Source of the DNA: Otis tarda
Taxonomy: Eukaryota; Chordata; Aves; Otidiformes; Otididae
DNA: 64,000 bases
Reading direction: 5' to 3'
Assembly (NCBI GenBank): GCA_026413225.1
Contig: CM048557.1
Span: 25,150,871-25,214,870 of the forward strand
Shown here: positions 26,301 through 39,575 of the stretch, piece by piece
Numbering within the stretch: the first letter of the stretch is position 1
Layout: each line of letters begins with the position of its first letter
Program-made: the position numbers and the translations under genes
The notes under the pieces: model-generated
Database searches by the model: none
What the model was told of the DNA's origin: nothing
The model's input: only the letters and a program-made list of their open reading frames with translations

Positions 26301-29300
26301 TGTTTGTACAGTACTTGGGCAATGTAAATCACTGTTTCTTTGTAAGTCCCATGCATTATTAATGGTATCATCCTCATGAAACTAAACATCTTTATTCAAC
26401 TGGGCAAAGTGTGTAGAAAATAATAACCAAAATAGAGTAGTATTTCTGTAACAGAACAATGGGGTTCTTCTCTTTGAAACGAGGCCAGGAAGTAATCCCA
26501 GATGGAGCTGAAGTACATGACATGGGAGGCTGAATATCGCTTATGCTCCCATGCTACGTCTATGTGCAAGAGAGAGACAGAAAGTGCCATTACCTCCACT
26601 TGTGCATGAAATCCTGTTCAGAATGTTTCAGTGATGTGGATAGGAAGGGTAAAGCTACCACTTGGGATCATTTAATGAACATTGTAATTAGCAGCACCAA
26701 TTAACTAATTGTTAACCTGTCAGGAGATAGTGCAGAAGCAGCCAGCCTGCCTGCCCGTGTTGTCCTGAATGGTGTTTTAAAGCTGAGGAGTCTTGCAGCA
26801 TATTAGAGCTCCTTTACCTCACAGTTTGAAACTGATGGCTTGCTATTTTTCCTAATGCAGTGATCTTAAATAGAGTACCAGCATGCCTCGAAAAATTTCC
26901 AACACAGCACTCAGAAATTACCAGTTTGCCAACCCTGACAACACTTCTGATCCAGGTAGAGATTTTTCTTCCCACCTCCTACTTTCCCCAGGGAAAAATG
27001 AAACAAAACAAAACCTGAAGGAAATTGAGATCCCAAGGACCGAAACTTTAGATGAGGAGGAAATTTTAGAAAGTCCAGTCCAAGTGGAGGTTGAGAGAAG
27101 TCCTGTACCCTAAAAGTGATGATGGCTTTTAGTGGCAATAAAATGAAAGACAGTTCCAGGCCATGAAACCAGCTGGTATGACATTCTAATCCTGCCGTAG
27201 GTGCAGAGGGGGAAGTGCTGATCCACAGGTCACCCATGAAACCGGCAGTCTCTCGACTTCACTGGTGACAGACTAAGTGCAGGGCAGCACTGGGCACCCA
27301 CGGCTGCCCTGCCACTGAGCCCAGCCTGCTCCTGGCGTCCTGCTGCAGCCCCTTGAGGCTGGAGGAATCTCTTCGACCCTCTGATCTTTGTTGCTTCTTA
27401 GACCAAAGTCCAAATTTTATAAATTCATCGTAAATGTAAATGCTTGTCAGCATTCTTGTAACAGATGGATTTACTTTAACTACAGCTAAGCACAAGCAAA
27501 TTTTGCAGTAGCAACTGCCATAATATGTAGTAATCTGGACCTTTGCCATGAAGAAATTAAAGGAAACAGCACTTTATGAGAGAATCATTGGGGCTTCCAT
27601 CTTACTTCCTTCAGATTCTTAGCAAAACACAGATTTATTTCTGAATGAATAAGTCATAAAATCCTGGTTGGAATAAGGAAACACAGTAATACCAGCTAGA
27701 ATTAAACACTTTCTCCTTTTTCTGCAGTCTCTAAGCATTTCTTCCTTAAATTTTACTCTGGCACACGCAAGTTAATCAATGAGCGGAACTGTGCTCCTCC
27801 ACTACTTGGCTTTTTAGTCCAGAGCCACCCCCACTGCTCTACCAATCTCTTCACAGCAGCCTCCGCTGCTTCGAGCACCACATCCCTCCCAGAGTGCTGT
27901 CAGCTTTAGCAGTCCGGGTGGCTCTGTCTGAAAGTGTTGTGTTTGTTTAAATGCCAGTAGTCCCTCAGCGCTTCCATGAGGTATTCCAACGGTTTTAGAA
28001 TCCCTGTATTCAGGTCACACAAAAAATGCAACTTCTCTCCAGAAAGACTTACAAGCAGGAAGATGTATAACATTGAGAAGCAAAAAAATGAAAGAAAATT
28101 TAAAATGCAGTCTATAATGTTAATTACAGTCTCTCAACTGGCTTATTTAGATTATTTCTAACTTACTAACACTATACGATGGAATGGACTAACATCAAGT
28201 TTAAATTTTGGCAGACATTCAGTGGTAGAGAGGACTAAAATCACCATCCCAGAATGTTCAATACAATTTGATATGCTGAATTCTAATTACATGGCAGGGA
28301 TATTTGTGGTCTGCAGAATTCAGTGTAACATACAGAAACCCGAGCTGGCTTTAAAAAACTACCTTAGGTACCAAAAATAACTTGGCTATGGCAACACGGG
28401 TCTCCATTTAGGTTAATTTACACTTCAGGCAGGCAATCCTTGCTGCAGTAGGATCACTTTTTTCTAATGCAGCAAACTTACAGGGGAAAAAAAAACCAAA
28501 ACAACCCACAAACAAAAAAACCTTGAAATTTGCAGATGCAGGAATGAGGAAAATTGAGTCAGAAAAAGCTAGAACAAAATGCATGTTGGAGAGTCCTGAC
28601 CAGGCAGGATTTTGTCCCTAAAGTGATGGAGGCACAGGCTACTGGTGCGGAGTCACCCCCTCTTACCCTCAAGAGAAGGAGGCCCCACCTACAGCCCAGC
28701 TCCAGAAGCAGCAGCCTCTCTGCTTTCCAGGGCTCTTTGCCTCTGCAAGGTAAAGCAATAACGGGACGTGGCCTATGACACCGCCCCTCTTGCTCACCTT
28801 ACCTTCTAGTTCCTGATCCACCTCCCGCATCTGTTTAAAACTGTTCCAGGTTCTACACCGCAGTCTGACCATCGTGTAGTCTTATCCAAAGTTTGACTTG
28901 GCTCTGGCTCATTCAGCACCAGATGTTCCTGTTGTTACTGCCAACATGCCTCATTCTGAACATATATGATGTTTGCATTGAATCACAAAACCAAGCTGAC
29001 ACTAGCCATTTCCTTTGCTGGCAGTGACACTGGAGATTTCTACTTCTGCGGGGGCCACACGGCATGAACAGCCCCTCTCCTTTGGCAGGGGCTCCTCTAG
29101 GTACCCTGGCAGGCTACTTCTTCTGATTGCTTCAAGCTCTGCTGTACCTACACTCTGATAAACTGAGAATCTGAGTCTTCAGGGATATAAAAAAAGCCAG
29201 CACCTTCAATTAGCATCAAATTTTCTCAAAGTGCTATATATAGATGCCTTTTGTTTGACTCGTTCATAGGGGTAAGATGACCTCAATGACTTTTACAAAG

Positions 29301-32300
29301 TTCAGAATTCTCTTATCTACCCTTCAGTATCTCTATATGTCCTATGTTCAAAATTTATATTAGGGACTGTACATCATGATGTTATCTTATTTTTTCCTCG
29401 CAATAACAATAAAACAAAAAAAAAAAACAGACCACCTAGCTGTGTGCCAAGAGCACATCACTACTTATCTTTTCTATTTTTCAGTGTAAGACTGAGATTC
29501 TTTCATTGCCTAAAGTATTTTTCGCAGCTTATCTAGCTTCAAATGTGCTTTGAAATACAAACCTATGGTTTTGCAATAATAACTCTTTCACATCTTCTGA
29601 TCACTTTTAGGAAATAAAAGCTGAAAAGCATACTTGAATGGCAACTTCGGGTCATGCGCCCATGCAGTGGAATTCTTAGCTACGGCTTCAGGGGATACGA
29701 ATGGCACAGGAAAGACAGGAGCTGCTCCATGTTGTAAAATGTACTTGGGGGACAAGAAAGTAGGAAATGGCGTAACACACTTATTCAAGGGTAAATCATT
29801 TGATAAGAAAGAGGTTGTAGGAAGAAGAAGCAACAAAGTTTAATACAAAAGGTTATGAAGGGATAGAAAGTTTTTATAGTTTTTCTTTGCATTCTGAGTA
29901 TCTCAGATCAAGAGATCACAATGTATCTCAGATGATGAAGATTTTTGTTCCTCATTCATGCTCAGAAAAGGCAAGCAGATGCATTTCATCTGTCCAGGAT
30001 TGCACAACTAATGAGAAAGACAGAAGAAGAACCCAGCAAAGAATCTATGGCAAAGTCACCAAGTGTGAGGGAGCTAGGGGCAAATCTGGTGTGGAACTCA
30101 CAAGATCTCCCTCCATTTGTCCCAAAAACTTCAGTTTCCTGAAAATGTCAGCTGCTTGTTGGAAGCAGCAGAAAGTAAACTTGAGATGACTGAGATGTGT
30201 TTAAGAGGAACATTTTGTGGGCTTTATTTAATTAGAGTGGGAGTCTTCTGAAAATATTTCCAGATACTCTAAGTTCAAGTTGACAAAGCTCAGACAACAG
30301 ATTATGAGTGCTGGTTAAATAAAATGGATATATAGTACCAAACAACTTCAGGTATCCAGTCCTTTAACTGCATTCATGCCTTGAATGCAATAAGGATTTC
30401 CATTTTTAAGTGGAAAAATGAGTGGCATCCTTTGTAACTAAATCCCTCATTAAGTTTTCCCCGTTCCTTTGAGCTTCCCAATACACTAGATTACGCTAAG
30501 TTTACAGTGCAGCACAGTTGAACAGTCTGTATTTTCATCTTCTTCCCTAGGAACTGTCAAGGTCAATCTACTAATCAGTTCATTTTTCTCAGAGATCCAC
30601 AAGGGTTGATTACCCCAAGGGCATCACTAATTAATATTCAGGGTTGAAATAGAAGACAGTTAAGCTTGATACTAATTAAAGCTGTAGAGTTTCATCCCCA
30701 GAAGCCCACAATTAAATCAGTTTTAGTGTTAGAATGTGTATTGCACTACCTATTTCTTTTTCCTTCTATCATTTCAGAAATTTCTTCCAGAATCAAGTGT
30801 GCCAGACTTTTTCTCTGTCCAGTTTAACGGTCTGAGGCACATTTGGTTAGCTTTAAAAATCTCTGCTACTATTTAAAGGTCATCAGATGCCTTACACATC
30901 TTTTTCTTCATGCAATCTGGAAGGACACTGTGAACAGTAAACCCCACAACTTCAAGCATTCACAAAGCACACAGCCTGCTTCCTCTTGCAGCTTCCTCCT
31001 TCACAGGAAATCTCAGTGGGCATGAATGAGTTTGGAGGATCAGAGAACTTTCCTTTGGCTTCACTCAAGCAAAGCTAGTTATGATATCACCAATACATAT
31101 ACCAAGTTCACAGAAGACCCCTTCCAAACTCTGTAAAATCTATGGGAAGACTGCCACTTATTTAAATGGACTTCAGATGACACTTTATGAAGACAAGAAA
31201 AATTGATGGTTTTTATATGTCCATAACGTAAATTCATATTTTCAGACATCTTTACCTCATGGAGTTCCTGCCATTCCTCGTTTACCCCCGATACATAGAG
31301 TAATTACTCTCGATACACTTCAGGAACTGTCAATAGCCTATTAACTTGTCATTTCCAGATCTATACACAGGGTGGTGCATCACCCTCTGTGTCACTGACA
31401 TTTGATGTCCTGCTATTTGCTTTTCTTGATAGGGCCAGGGTCTCTGAGGGACAAAGGATTGTAAGTAATGTGCTGCACCCATTAAAATTAATTGCATACA
31501 AACATTAGAAACCAGCCACCCATTTCAGTCATGAAATATGGATAAGGGTTTGCTGAAAGCCATTTATATTAAATTACTTTTATGATAATATTTAACTTTT
31601 TGGTATTAAATATTTAGTGTCCTTTTTCTTCCCCAATGTGATGAACCTTCAAGCTCTCATATTTTTGACTGAACTGCAGAAAGTTGATGTTTGTCTTTGA
31701 ACCTACAAGGTGACTCTTAGGAACAAGGATAGACAAATAAGCTAGAGCCATGAGCACCTGCACGATGGAGAACTGGACTAGGTGCCAACCAGTTTGGATT
31801 AGGATAGGGCAGGCATACATTACTTGCATGCACTGCATCCTTCCTCAGAAGATCTCAAAGGACACCACTAACTTGCAATGTTAGTCAGTCAGCAATGGAG
31901 AGGCATAGTGCCCAGCCCTGCCCACCCCAGACCAGCTCTCAGTCCCAGGGCAAGGCTGTGGTCTCTGAACTCATGTGCCTGTAGCGGTACATCCACAGGC
32001 ACTCCCAGCCCAGAGATCTTGCCAAGAGCTCACTGAGAGGATTTGCCATCCTATGGGGCATCAGAGAAAACTATGGCCAAATGTAAAACATCAAATGTCA
32101 CAGACCAGCTCCAGTCTCACTTCCATGTTACAGCCAAGAAGAAGCCAAGAAAAAGCTTGGTGCTACAACAGCAGCATCATTTAGCTTATCTTGGAGCTCT
32201 TACTATATTAGAGCCAGAATTGGGCCCCTCTCTTATGAAAAAAAAAAACCTTTTCCCACATTGCTTTTTTCCTTTATGTTCCACAGTAATTCAAAGGGAA

Positions 32301-35300
32301 AAAAAAACATCAAAAGCAATTCTGTATTTTGACTCCGCTTCTCTTCCCAGTTTAAGCAAACTTGGTGTTTACTTGAACTTCCCCTTTAGTTAACATGGGA
32401 GCTTTCTGTGTACCAGCTGCCTCTGCTAATATGATGATCAAAACCAATAGCTCAGATTATGTTTCACTAACAGCAAAAGAGATGCTTCAGCTGCTCATAA
32501 GGGAAAGACTAGAGTGGGATCAGCATTTATGGTGTTGGAATATTGGCCTCTGAACAGCCTGGAGCGATAATATGACACACAGGAAAGCACCCAGCTGCTG
32601 GTTGTGAACAGAATCTCAAGTGAAAGACCATGTAAATAAACCCCAGTTTATCACTGGCAGTATCAAAGATTATAGAAGGCACATTCACTGTGACACACAA
32701 AGCTGCTCAGTCTTGGGAATGCAGGGGAATTAACCACAGGAATATTAACTGACTGGGGAAGCTGACAGTACTTGCCCTCTTGCTAAAGAAGTGTATGTAA
32801 CTAGGTGGCTGAAAAGCTGGCCAGAGCAGAATAATCATGCCTGTGGTAAATTTTTCATATCATGCATAGACATCTATGCTTAGTTCACATTTAATTTCAC
32901 TTAAATGAGAAACTACTGTACAGTGTTGAAATACAAAATCAATATTTATAGGGGTTTACTTAGTATTAACAGCAAGTGACAGTGTAGAGAATATGTCTTG
33001 TGAATATAATCTGGGGCTGCAAAATTAGAGGTGAATGCAGAGTCAGCCTGGGCAAAGCTAGCTCAGAATGGGGTCCATCTATTTTGGGTTTTTGAGTCAA
33101 GTAAAGACAAAACATCTCTAGCCATATAGCACAAGCAGGCTGAAAGTTCCCCTTTAGCCTCAAAGAGAAGCCACCTCCATTGCTTGAATCAGAATAGTTA
33201 GTTCCTCTCCCATCTACTCACAGGAAAATGAACTGTCAAGTTTCTTCCTCTTCTCTCCAAAGATAAGGAAAATCTGGGTATAGCTCTAATAAGCGCTTGC
33301 AGTACCTTTCCAGAAGTTTCCAGCACATTTCTTCATTGCTCAGGTCCTTCAAGGAGAGTTTAAACTGCACATGAAGATCAGTCACTGTCAACAATAATCA
33401 GAGGAGCAGCTCTGCTTCTCTTTGCCTTATTCAGCCAAAGCTCATGGATGAAAAACAGGTACTAGAAGTTGAAGTCAAGCAAGTTAGCCAACTGGCAGAG
33501 TGCACTGCTCACGGAGTTTGCGGTTACAGTGCAGGCACTTAGGCTACTGATACAAAATCCCCTTTGGTCGATGCCGTGCATAGATAAAGACAGTTCCTCA
33601 GTCTCTGGTGGCAAACTCACATAGTGCCTCATAGGAAAATCCAGCTAGCAAAGAAAGCTACAGTACATTAGCTCAGCTACAGGGGTTACAGCAAATGCAC
33701 CTACCAGTCTTCAGCTCTGTACACGAGCTTCCCAGAGGACACAGAATTAAGTTCTTAGTCTCGGTCTCTATCCTCAACATGTTCAATGGCTTGAGGCCAA
33801 AATAAGCTAGAAGCTAGGGACCCAGAAAATGAGAAACACACATGCTGTGTTTGAAAAAAAAGTGGTTTAAATGACTTGCCAACTTCATAATAGAAATCTC
33901 CTAAGAAGATTTCTTTCACAATAGAGGAAGAAATGGAGAAGCAAGCATAACATCTACTTCTGTAACATGTCAGGCAGCTGCCAATTCATAAGGACTCCCC
34001 CTTCTTCCTGCCACTCCTTGTCTTATTGACTGCACATTGTTTAACATCTTCAGCATATAACAAAGGCACCTCACATGAAATTATTTCATGCCCTGTGCAA
34101 GCCTGACTCAGGCCGTAAGTAGGACCCATGCTGTGCTGTGAACAAGACTTCATGAGAAGAGGTATGCCATTGCATCATCAAAGAGTAACTGTGAAGTGTA
34201 AAAAGGCAGCTAGGATTTCAAGAGCAGGTTTGGCCACATCTACATTTCTTGCTGGAGCTAAGACCCCGTTATCCAAACTGTCCTACTCATATTGCCAGAT
34301 GATTTAATGACTTAGAGTGAAAAGGTGAGCCAACACAACACAGCAGAACACAGAACACATCAACTAGTTTGGGCTTGAGTGCCATCTAGGCCCCTGAGCT
34401 AACATAAAAACATAACCTTTCTTAATACATCATTCACTGTTCTTTGGCTAGTGGTATTCAGAGGCTTAATGTTCTTCCTGTTTTGTGTAAAGTCTCAAGC
34501 TTTTCTCAAAAATGTTACCCAAGAGTGTGAGCTGACAAGCAAGTTGTCACTGATGTCTGTGGAGGCAAGGCCAGATCCTCTGTGAGACTGATGATCCATC
34601 AAGCACACCAGTCTGCTCCTAAGGACCTTGACCCAAGCCACAAAACCATTACTCTCTTCTCCTGCTTGAAGAGGTACCCCTTCAAGCATCACTTTGCACA
34701 GGATAGAGAGCTGTAAAAACCCTGTTTGTTTGAATTCTTTAAAAATTATCCTTAAGCACACAAACTCTGCATGCTGTTGGTTGGCAGGATCATAGGCTCC
34801 TGTTCCTCCTGCCCTCCACCTCCTATGTTTTCCTTTGTTCCTTCTCTGGGGTATGTCAGTGTATCCAGAGAGCAGAAAACAGCCTAGGGGCTTAGGAGTC
34901 TACAAATTCTCTTCACAGAAATAGCAGGTAATAATTATGCCTCTGCACTCACTGGGGCAACTGAATCCAGGGGGATTTATCCATAGAGGAAAAAGGTAGC
35001 AATTTTCCTGGCCATGTGGGGTTTTGTGTTATAATGACAGCACATTAAAAAATATTTAGGAAAGGCTGTTTGTACAAAATCAGAGTATATCATGAGTACC
35101 TTCTTTCCATCCAGCAGCGTCGGCCTAGGTGTCGAGCTACCCTTCAGCTTGCTGCAGGTAAGACATAGCAATCCTCGTGTCCTAGGCCTCATCCCCAGAA
35201 TCTTTCATGTTACAGCCAGCTGTCCTGATCAGGCTCTGCCAGATCTTAGCAACTTCTTAACTCTGCTACTGCATATGGTTTCCTCACTGGATGAGTGCAA

Positions 35301-36650
35301 GAGTGCAGTAATTCCCCAGTCCTAGGCTGCTAGCGTCCAATGTCAGGCTGAGAGTAAATAATCCAGTGTATATTCAGTGCTCACAAAAGTACAACCTTTG
35401 CTTGTAACCTAGCATGGAGCTTTGGCTGTAAGTAGCATATCTTGGCAGAGTGAACACATTGGAGGCCAGTGACATTTTGCCTGCCACTATGTACAGATGC
35501 TCGCTTGTTACAAGTGCATATTGCACTTGTCTCATGCTTTGTAGCAATCAGCCCTTTGCTTGGATTTAGGTGAAATGGTCTGAAAAGGGACATGGTGTGG
35601 GAGCAGCAGCTTAAGAAGTCTGCCCAAACAGGCATTAGACGCAAAAGAAATGCCAATTCAGAGCTGGAAGAGTGTTTTGAGTGCTTTGAGTGCACACAAC
35701 TGCATGATGGAAGTGACAATCAGATGACGCCCCAATCATCTTTTCTCATTGGAAAAAGCTTAAACGCACAGTCATTCTCTAGGACATAAAACTGTCCTAG
35801 GAAAAAAGGTTTTGTTTGAGGGGTTGAGGCGGGTACTGAACAAGCCAAAATATACTTTAAAGAAATCATTCATAACAAGTTCCTGTATTAGAAATTGCCA
35901 GGGGAAAATGAAGTGTATCAGGAAGGAAGAACACATTAAAAGCATAGACGTGCATTTAAACCTCTATTGGGAGAATAAAACAAACACTTAAAGAGTTTCA
36001 TACCTGGTATAATTTCATCCTTTCAGGAAATCCAACCTCTAAAGCATTTTTGTTATCCCAGTCTCCAGAAATGGATGAGAAAGAAAGAATTTTAATTCCC
36101 GAAATAAAATGGTGCTTTCTAATCAGCCTACAAAACTTTCCAAACACTACCATTTTAATTTTTCTAGAACAACTCATAATTTTACTTGATTATTCTGAAA
36201 GACTATTTCTTGAGATAATGTTGTCAAACCAGGGCCTTCTAAAACTGTTTCAATTCTTCCGTTGACTCTGGCAAGGTGTTCCTGGCACTGCTGCCATCTC
36301 CACTGAGCTCATCCAGTTGTCACGGTAGGGCCCTCTCCTGCGGATGGCAAAGGAATGGATGCCCACACACATCCTTTATCTGTCTGCGGCAAGAGCAATG
36401 CTGCTATAGGCACAGCTGTGGATGAAGCACACAGCAGGGATGGGTCTGTTCTGACTTGATTTAATACTGCATTTTGCTGGGCAGAAAAATATCCCAGTGT
36501 AAAAATGTCTTTGGCAGAACCCCCCTCTGCAATGTCGATCCTCCCTTCCATCCCCTCACATCTCAAACAGCTGTGGTGCTCTCTCCAGTGCTACTCTAAT
36601 GCCAAAATGTTTGCTGATATCACAGAGATTTTAGGGATACAAGCAAGTGA
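20313..36650. other. Long non-coding stretch, no gene recognised
   Basis: About 16 kb without a recognisable gene or young transposon. Noted locally are an inverted word with homeodomain-like cores at 26698-26716, a 76-codon frame at 26883-27113, a GC-richer patch with donor-like sites on both strands at about 28600-28872, two ACTAATTAA words at 30626 and 30671, and a bulged hairpin at 31366-31391. None is strong enough for a gene call. Scattered A/T homopolymers are common. Confidence 0.5.
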
Positions 36651-36670
36651 GTGTGTGTGTGTGTATGTGT
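36651..36670 (+). repeat. (GT)n dinucleotide microsatellite
   Basis: Ten GT-type units with one interruption (GTGTATGTGT at the right end). It is short and has no coding context. Confidence 0.9.
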
Positions 36671-38614
36671 AATTATTTTTTTTCATATCTCTGCCACTGT
36701 CAGTAGAAAGGCACCAGAAAGGAAAGAACCCAGAATGTCTGCAAGAACTGGTGAATTAATCATCTTTAAAGAGAAAAGTACCTGCCTGCAATTCTCTTCC
36801 TTAACACTCCACAGACCTCTCCTTCCGATCCCATGTCACCAAACTGCACTTAATGGATCATACTAAACCTTTGCAGAATGGCAGCTGCTCCTTTTATAGA
36901 CTTAATAAATTAAAGGCCAGATTCAATGGGCTATGGGTCTGCTAGTGCCAGATGCAGATTTCTCCAAAAGCACATGCTAGATCTGGACTGTTCTGTGATC
37001 TTTATTTTCCCAGACTACAGGCCAAGAACTCAAATTAAATGGCCAGCCATGCCAGTAGTGAAGTAAGAGTTTGTCAAAGTCAATAGAGAAGGTGCCACAC
37101 TTGTGAGTTGAGCCCAATAATATAATAATATACATTTCATGGTTCCAGGCAATATCCTCGTTTAGAAAAAAAAGTCTGCATTTATTCAACAAAGGACCTG
37201 TAGTTGCACTATTGCTAGTGGATTTTGAAAAAATATACATTGTCAAAGAATTGCCTGAGCCTCTCTAGTTATCCACTGTTGATCGGGTTCTTAGCTGTGT
37301 AAGTCAAGGTGAAGTATTAATGATCTTGGTCCAAGGAAGCACTCAATCACATCCCTAACTTTGGTGTTAAACTCGTCCCATTGGAATCTATTGCACAGCT
37401 CAAGTGCTTAAAGGCAGACACATGTCTAAGTACCTTCCTGCCTAAATCCTTCAAATGAAGAGCTAATATTTATAAATAGGAGACAAGCTGAATAAAAGCA
37501 GAAGGTGATCCAGACTAGGCAAAAACGGAGATCAGTAAACGCAATTGCAAAGTGTTTCCAGTTAAGGGAGAAAGTAGAGAGAGACTAAAGGGATGCAAGA
37601 CGAAGCTCTAGATGTAGATGTTAGATGCTGTATATGAATTGCCATACTGGGTAACAATGCAGCAAAAGGATAGCTTTCCTCAAATGCTTGTACACAAAAT
37701 TGCCACGGAGGAAATTAATTGAATTAGATTAATAAGAATATGAAAGTCATCTTTGCAAACATAACTGCTCACATACACACAAATGCAATTATTTTGTGTT
37801 TAACTGACAGGAGAAATTTGTGTGTGAAATTAGCAAGGAGAAGAACTATTGCAAAACAAACAAATAGCATGGGAAAGTGCTAACTGCACAGTCAATGCGG
37901 CAAAGATCCTGTGTTCTGTCTATGACTCAAGGAATGAAATAGAAAAGTTAAGAGCTCACACCATGAGCTCCCAGCAGCGTGACTGTTTATGTGCAACAAA
38001 AGGACTAAATAAATACAAGGAAATGGGGAGAAAGAAGTTCCATCAGCAATTTTTAACTGTGTGTTTTCTAAAGGAATAACTTCTCATGGAGCTTTAGCTC
38101 CACTTACTGGCTGTAAATTAAAGTCCTTATATATACTCAAAGGACAGATCTCAAATAATTTTTACTGCCTTCAGTCTGATCTCCCTTACCATCCAGCTGA
38201 GCTATCCTGACTCACCTTGGTCCAGCATAAATCAGAGGCACAACAGTCAGTAGATGTCGGTGAAGTCCCTGTGACCAGCCATGCCAGCATCCACCACGTT
38301 CTTGGTGCTCTCAGCTCACCTAGGCTACCTACCGCTACCAAGTGAGTCCACACCTAGCAAGGCAGAAGGACATACCTGGGCGTGGAACACAGGAAAGGCA
38401 AGGCAGGGTGAATGCAACTGTGAGTTATGAAGCAGAGAGGTCATGGATAGGTCCTCACACAGTTGCAAGACATAAGTATTTATTCGAACAAAGCAGTGGC
38501 CCCACCACCTCAGTATAACCAATGTCTTAAATGTACTACAAAGGGTGCATGCCTCACATCACAGAGCAATGGAGACACTGCTGTGCTTATCTGGCTTGGC
38601 GCCTCCTCAACATC
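36671..38614. other. Non-coding stretch, nothing recognised
   Basis: No coding frame or known repeat is recognised. The 300 bp just before the LTR (38280-38600) is somewhat richer in G and C and could be part of an older insertion, but I cannot place it. Confidence 0.5.
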
Positions 38615-38750
38615 TGTTGTGGTTTAACCTCAGTCCGTAAGTAAGTACCACACAGCTGCTTGCTCACCCTCCTCCTCACCATCTGGTGGGACAGGGGAGA
38701 GAATCAGAAGGGTAAAAGTAAAAAAACCTCATGGGTTGAGATAAAAGCAG

Positions 38751-38756
38751 TTTAAT
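38751..38756 (-). promoter_or_regulatory. LTR poly(A) signal (ATTAAA)
   Basis: TTTAAT on the plus strand reads ATTAAA on the sense strand of the LTR, at the position where this family switches from R to U5, just before the TTTATCTCAACCC-type block. Assigned by family knowledge; activity is not demonstrated. Confidence 0.45.
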
Positions 38757-38993
38757 GATTGAAATAAAATAAAATATTAAAATAATAATAAAAATTGTAA
38801 TGAAAAGGAAAACAACAGAGAGAAACAAACCCCAAGAAAAACAAGTGATGCAACTGCTCACCACCTGCCAACTGATGCCCAGTCAGTCCCCGAGCAGTGA
38901 TCATGGAGTGGAACCAGGAGCAACCCCAGAATGATCCCAAGCAGCAATCTCAAAACAGTGATTTCCAGATTTTTACCCACCAGCCAACCCCAA

Positions 38994-39001
38994 CTTGTAT
39001 A
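38994..39001 (-). promoter_or_regulatory. LTR TATA-like element
   Basis: The sense strand reads TATACAAG, in the place where related LTRs carry TATAAAG, downstream of the ATACCATAGACTTCATGCTC block. The sixth base departs from the consensus, so the promoter may be weakened. Confidence 0.4.
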
Positions 39002-39252
39002 CTGAGCATGAAGTCTATGGTATGGAATACTTCCTTTGGCCGGTTTTGATCAACTGTACCGGCTATACCCCTCTCAGCTTCTTGCATCTGCACATTAGCA
39101 AAACCTGGGAAGTTCAAAAAAGTCCTTATCTCTTAGCAACCACTAATAACACCATAGTTTTTCACATACCAAATCCCATACTAAATCCAAAACACAGCAG
39201 CTAATGGAAATAAAATTAACTCCATCCCAGCTGAAACCAGGATAGCATCACA

Positions 39253-39509
39253 ACTGGATTTGCAGATTGCATTACCTTAATCCTCCTCAGTCCTACCATG
39301 GAGCACCTATGTAGCATGTCAGCACAGACACTTAGGAAGAACCAGAAACATCAGACATAAGATGAGCTACAGTGGCCAAAAGTGGTTAAGGAGACAGCTG
39401 GAAGTCATTTACCCATGCACGAAAGCCAATGGTGGACCCTTGGTAGGAACAGGTACAACAGCACCTATAGGTAGCTGATCAGAGAAGATCAGGGTAGCCT
39501 GAACTTATG
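39253..39509. other. Spacer between LTR and CR1
   Basis: About 260 bp separate the LTR and the CR1 copy. I cannot assign this sequence to either element. It could be unique DNA or a diverged upstream part of the CR1. Confidence 0.45.
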
Positions 39510-39575
39510 GAATGTCCTATAAGGAGTGGCTAAGGACTCTGGGTTTGTCTAGTTTGGGGAAAAGGAGGCTGAGGG

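Larger units (their letters stand above)
38615..39252 (-). mobile_element. ERVL-like long terminal repeat (apparently solo)
   Basis: The plus strand begins TGTTGTGGTTTAACC, followed by a CACACAGC...GCTCACC block, a GAGAGAATCAGAAGGGTAAAAG block, CTCATGGGTTGAGATAAAAG, then GAGCATGAAGTCTATGGTAT, and ends CCAGCTGAAACCAGGATAGC...CACA. This order matches a common neoavian ERVL-type LTR known to me. In that family the sense strand starts at the right end here, giving minus orientation, with a TATA-like word near 38994-39001 and an ATTAAA poly(A) signal near 38751-38756. Length is about 638 bp. No internal gag/pol sequence or second LTR adjoins it, so it looks like a solo LTR. I find no matching 5-bp flanks (left ACATC, right ACTGG), so the exact ends are uncertain or the duplication has decayed. 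Confidence 0.85.

Noticed and set aside
38610..39257. Target-site duplication for the LTR at 38615-39252
   Set aside because: The flanks ACATC and ACTGG do not match, and shifting the ends by a few bases did not produce a match.
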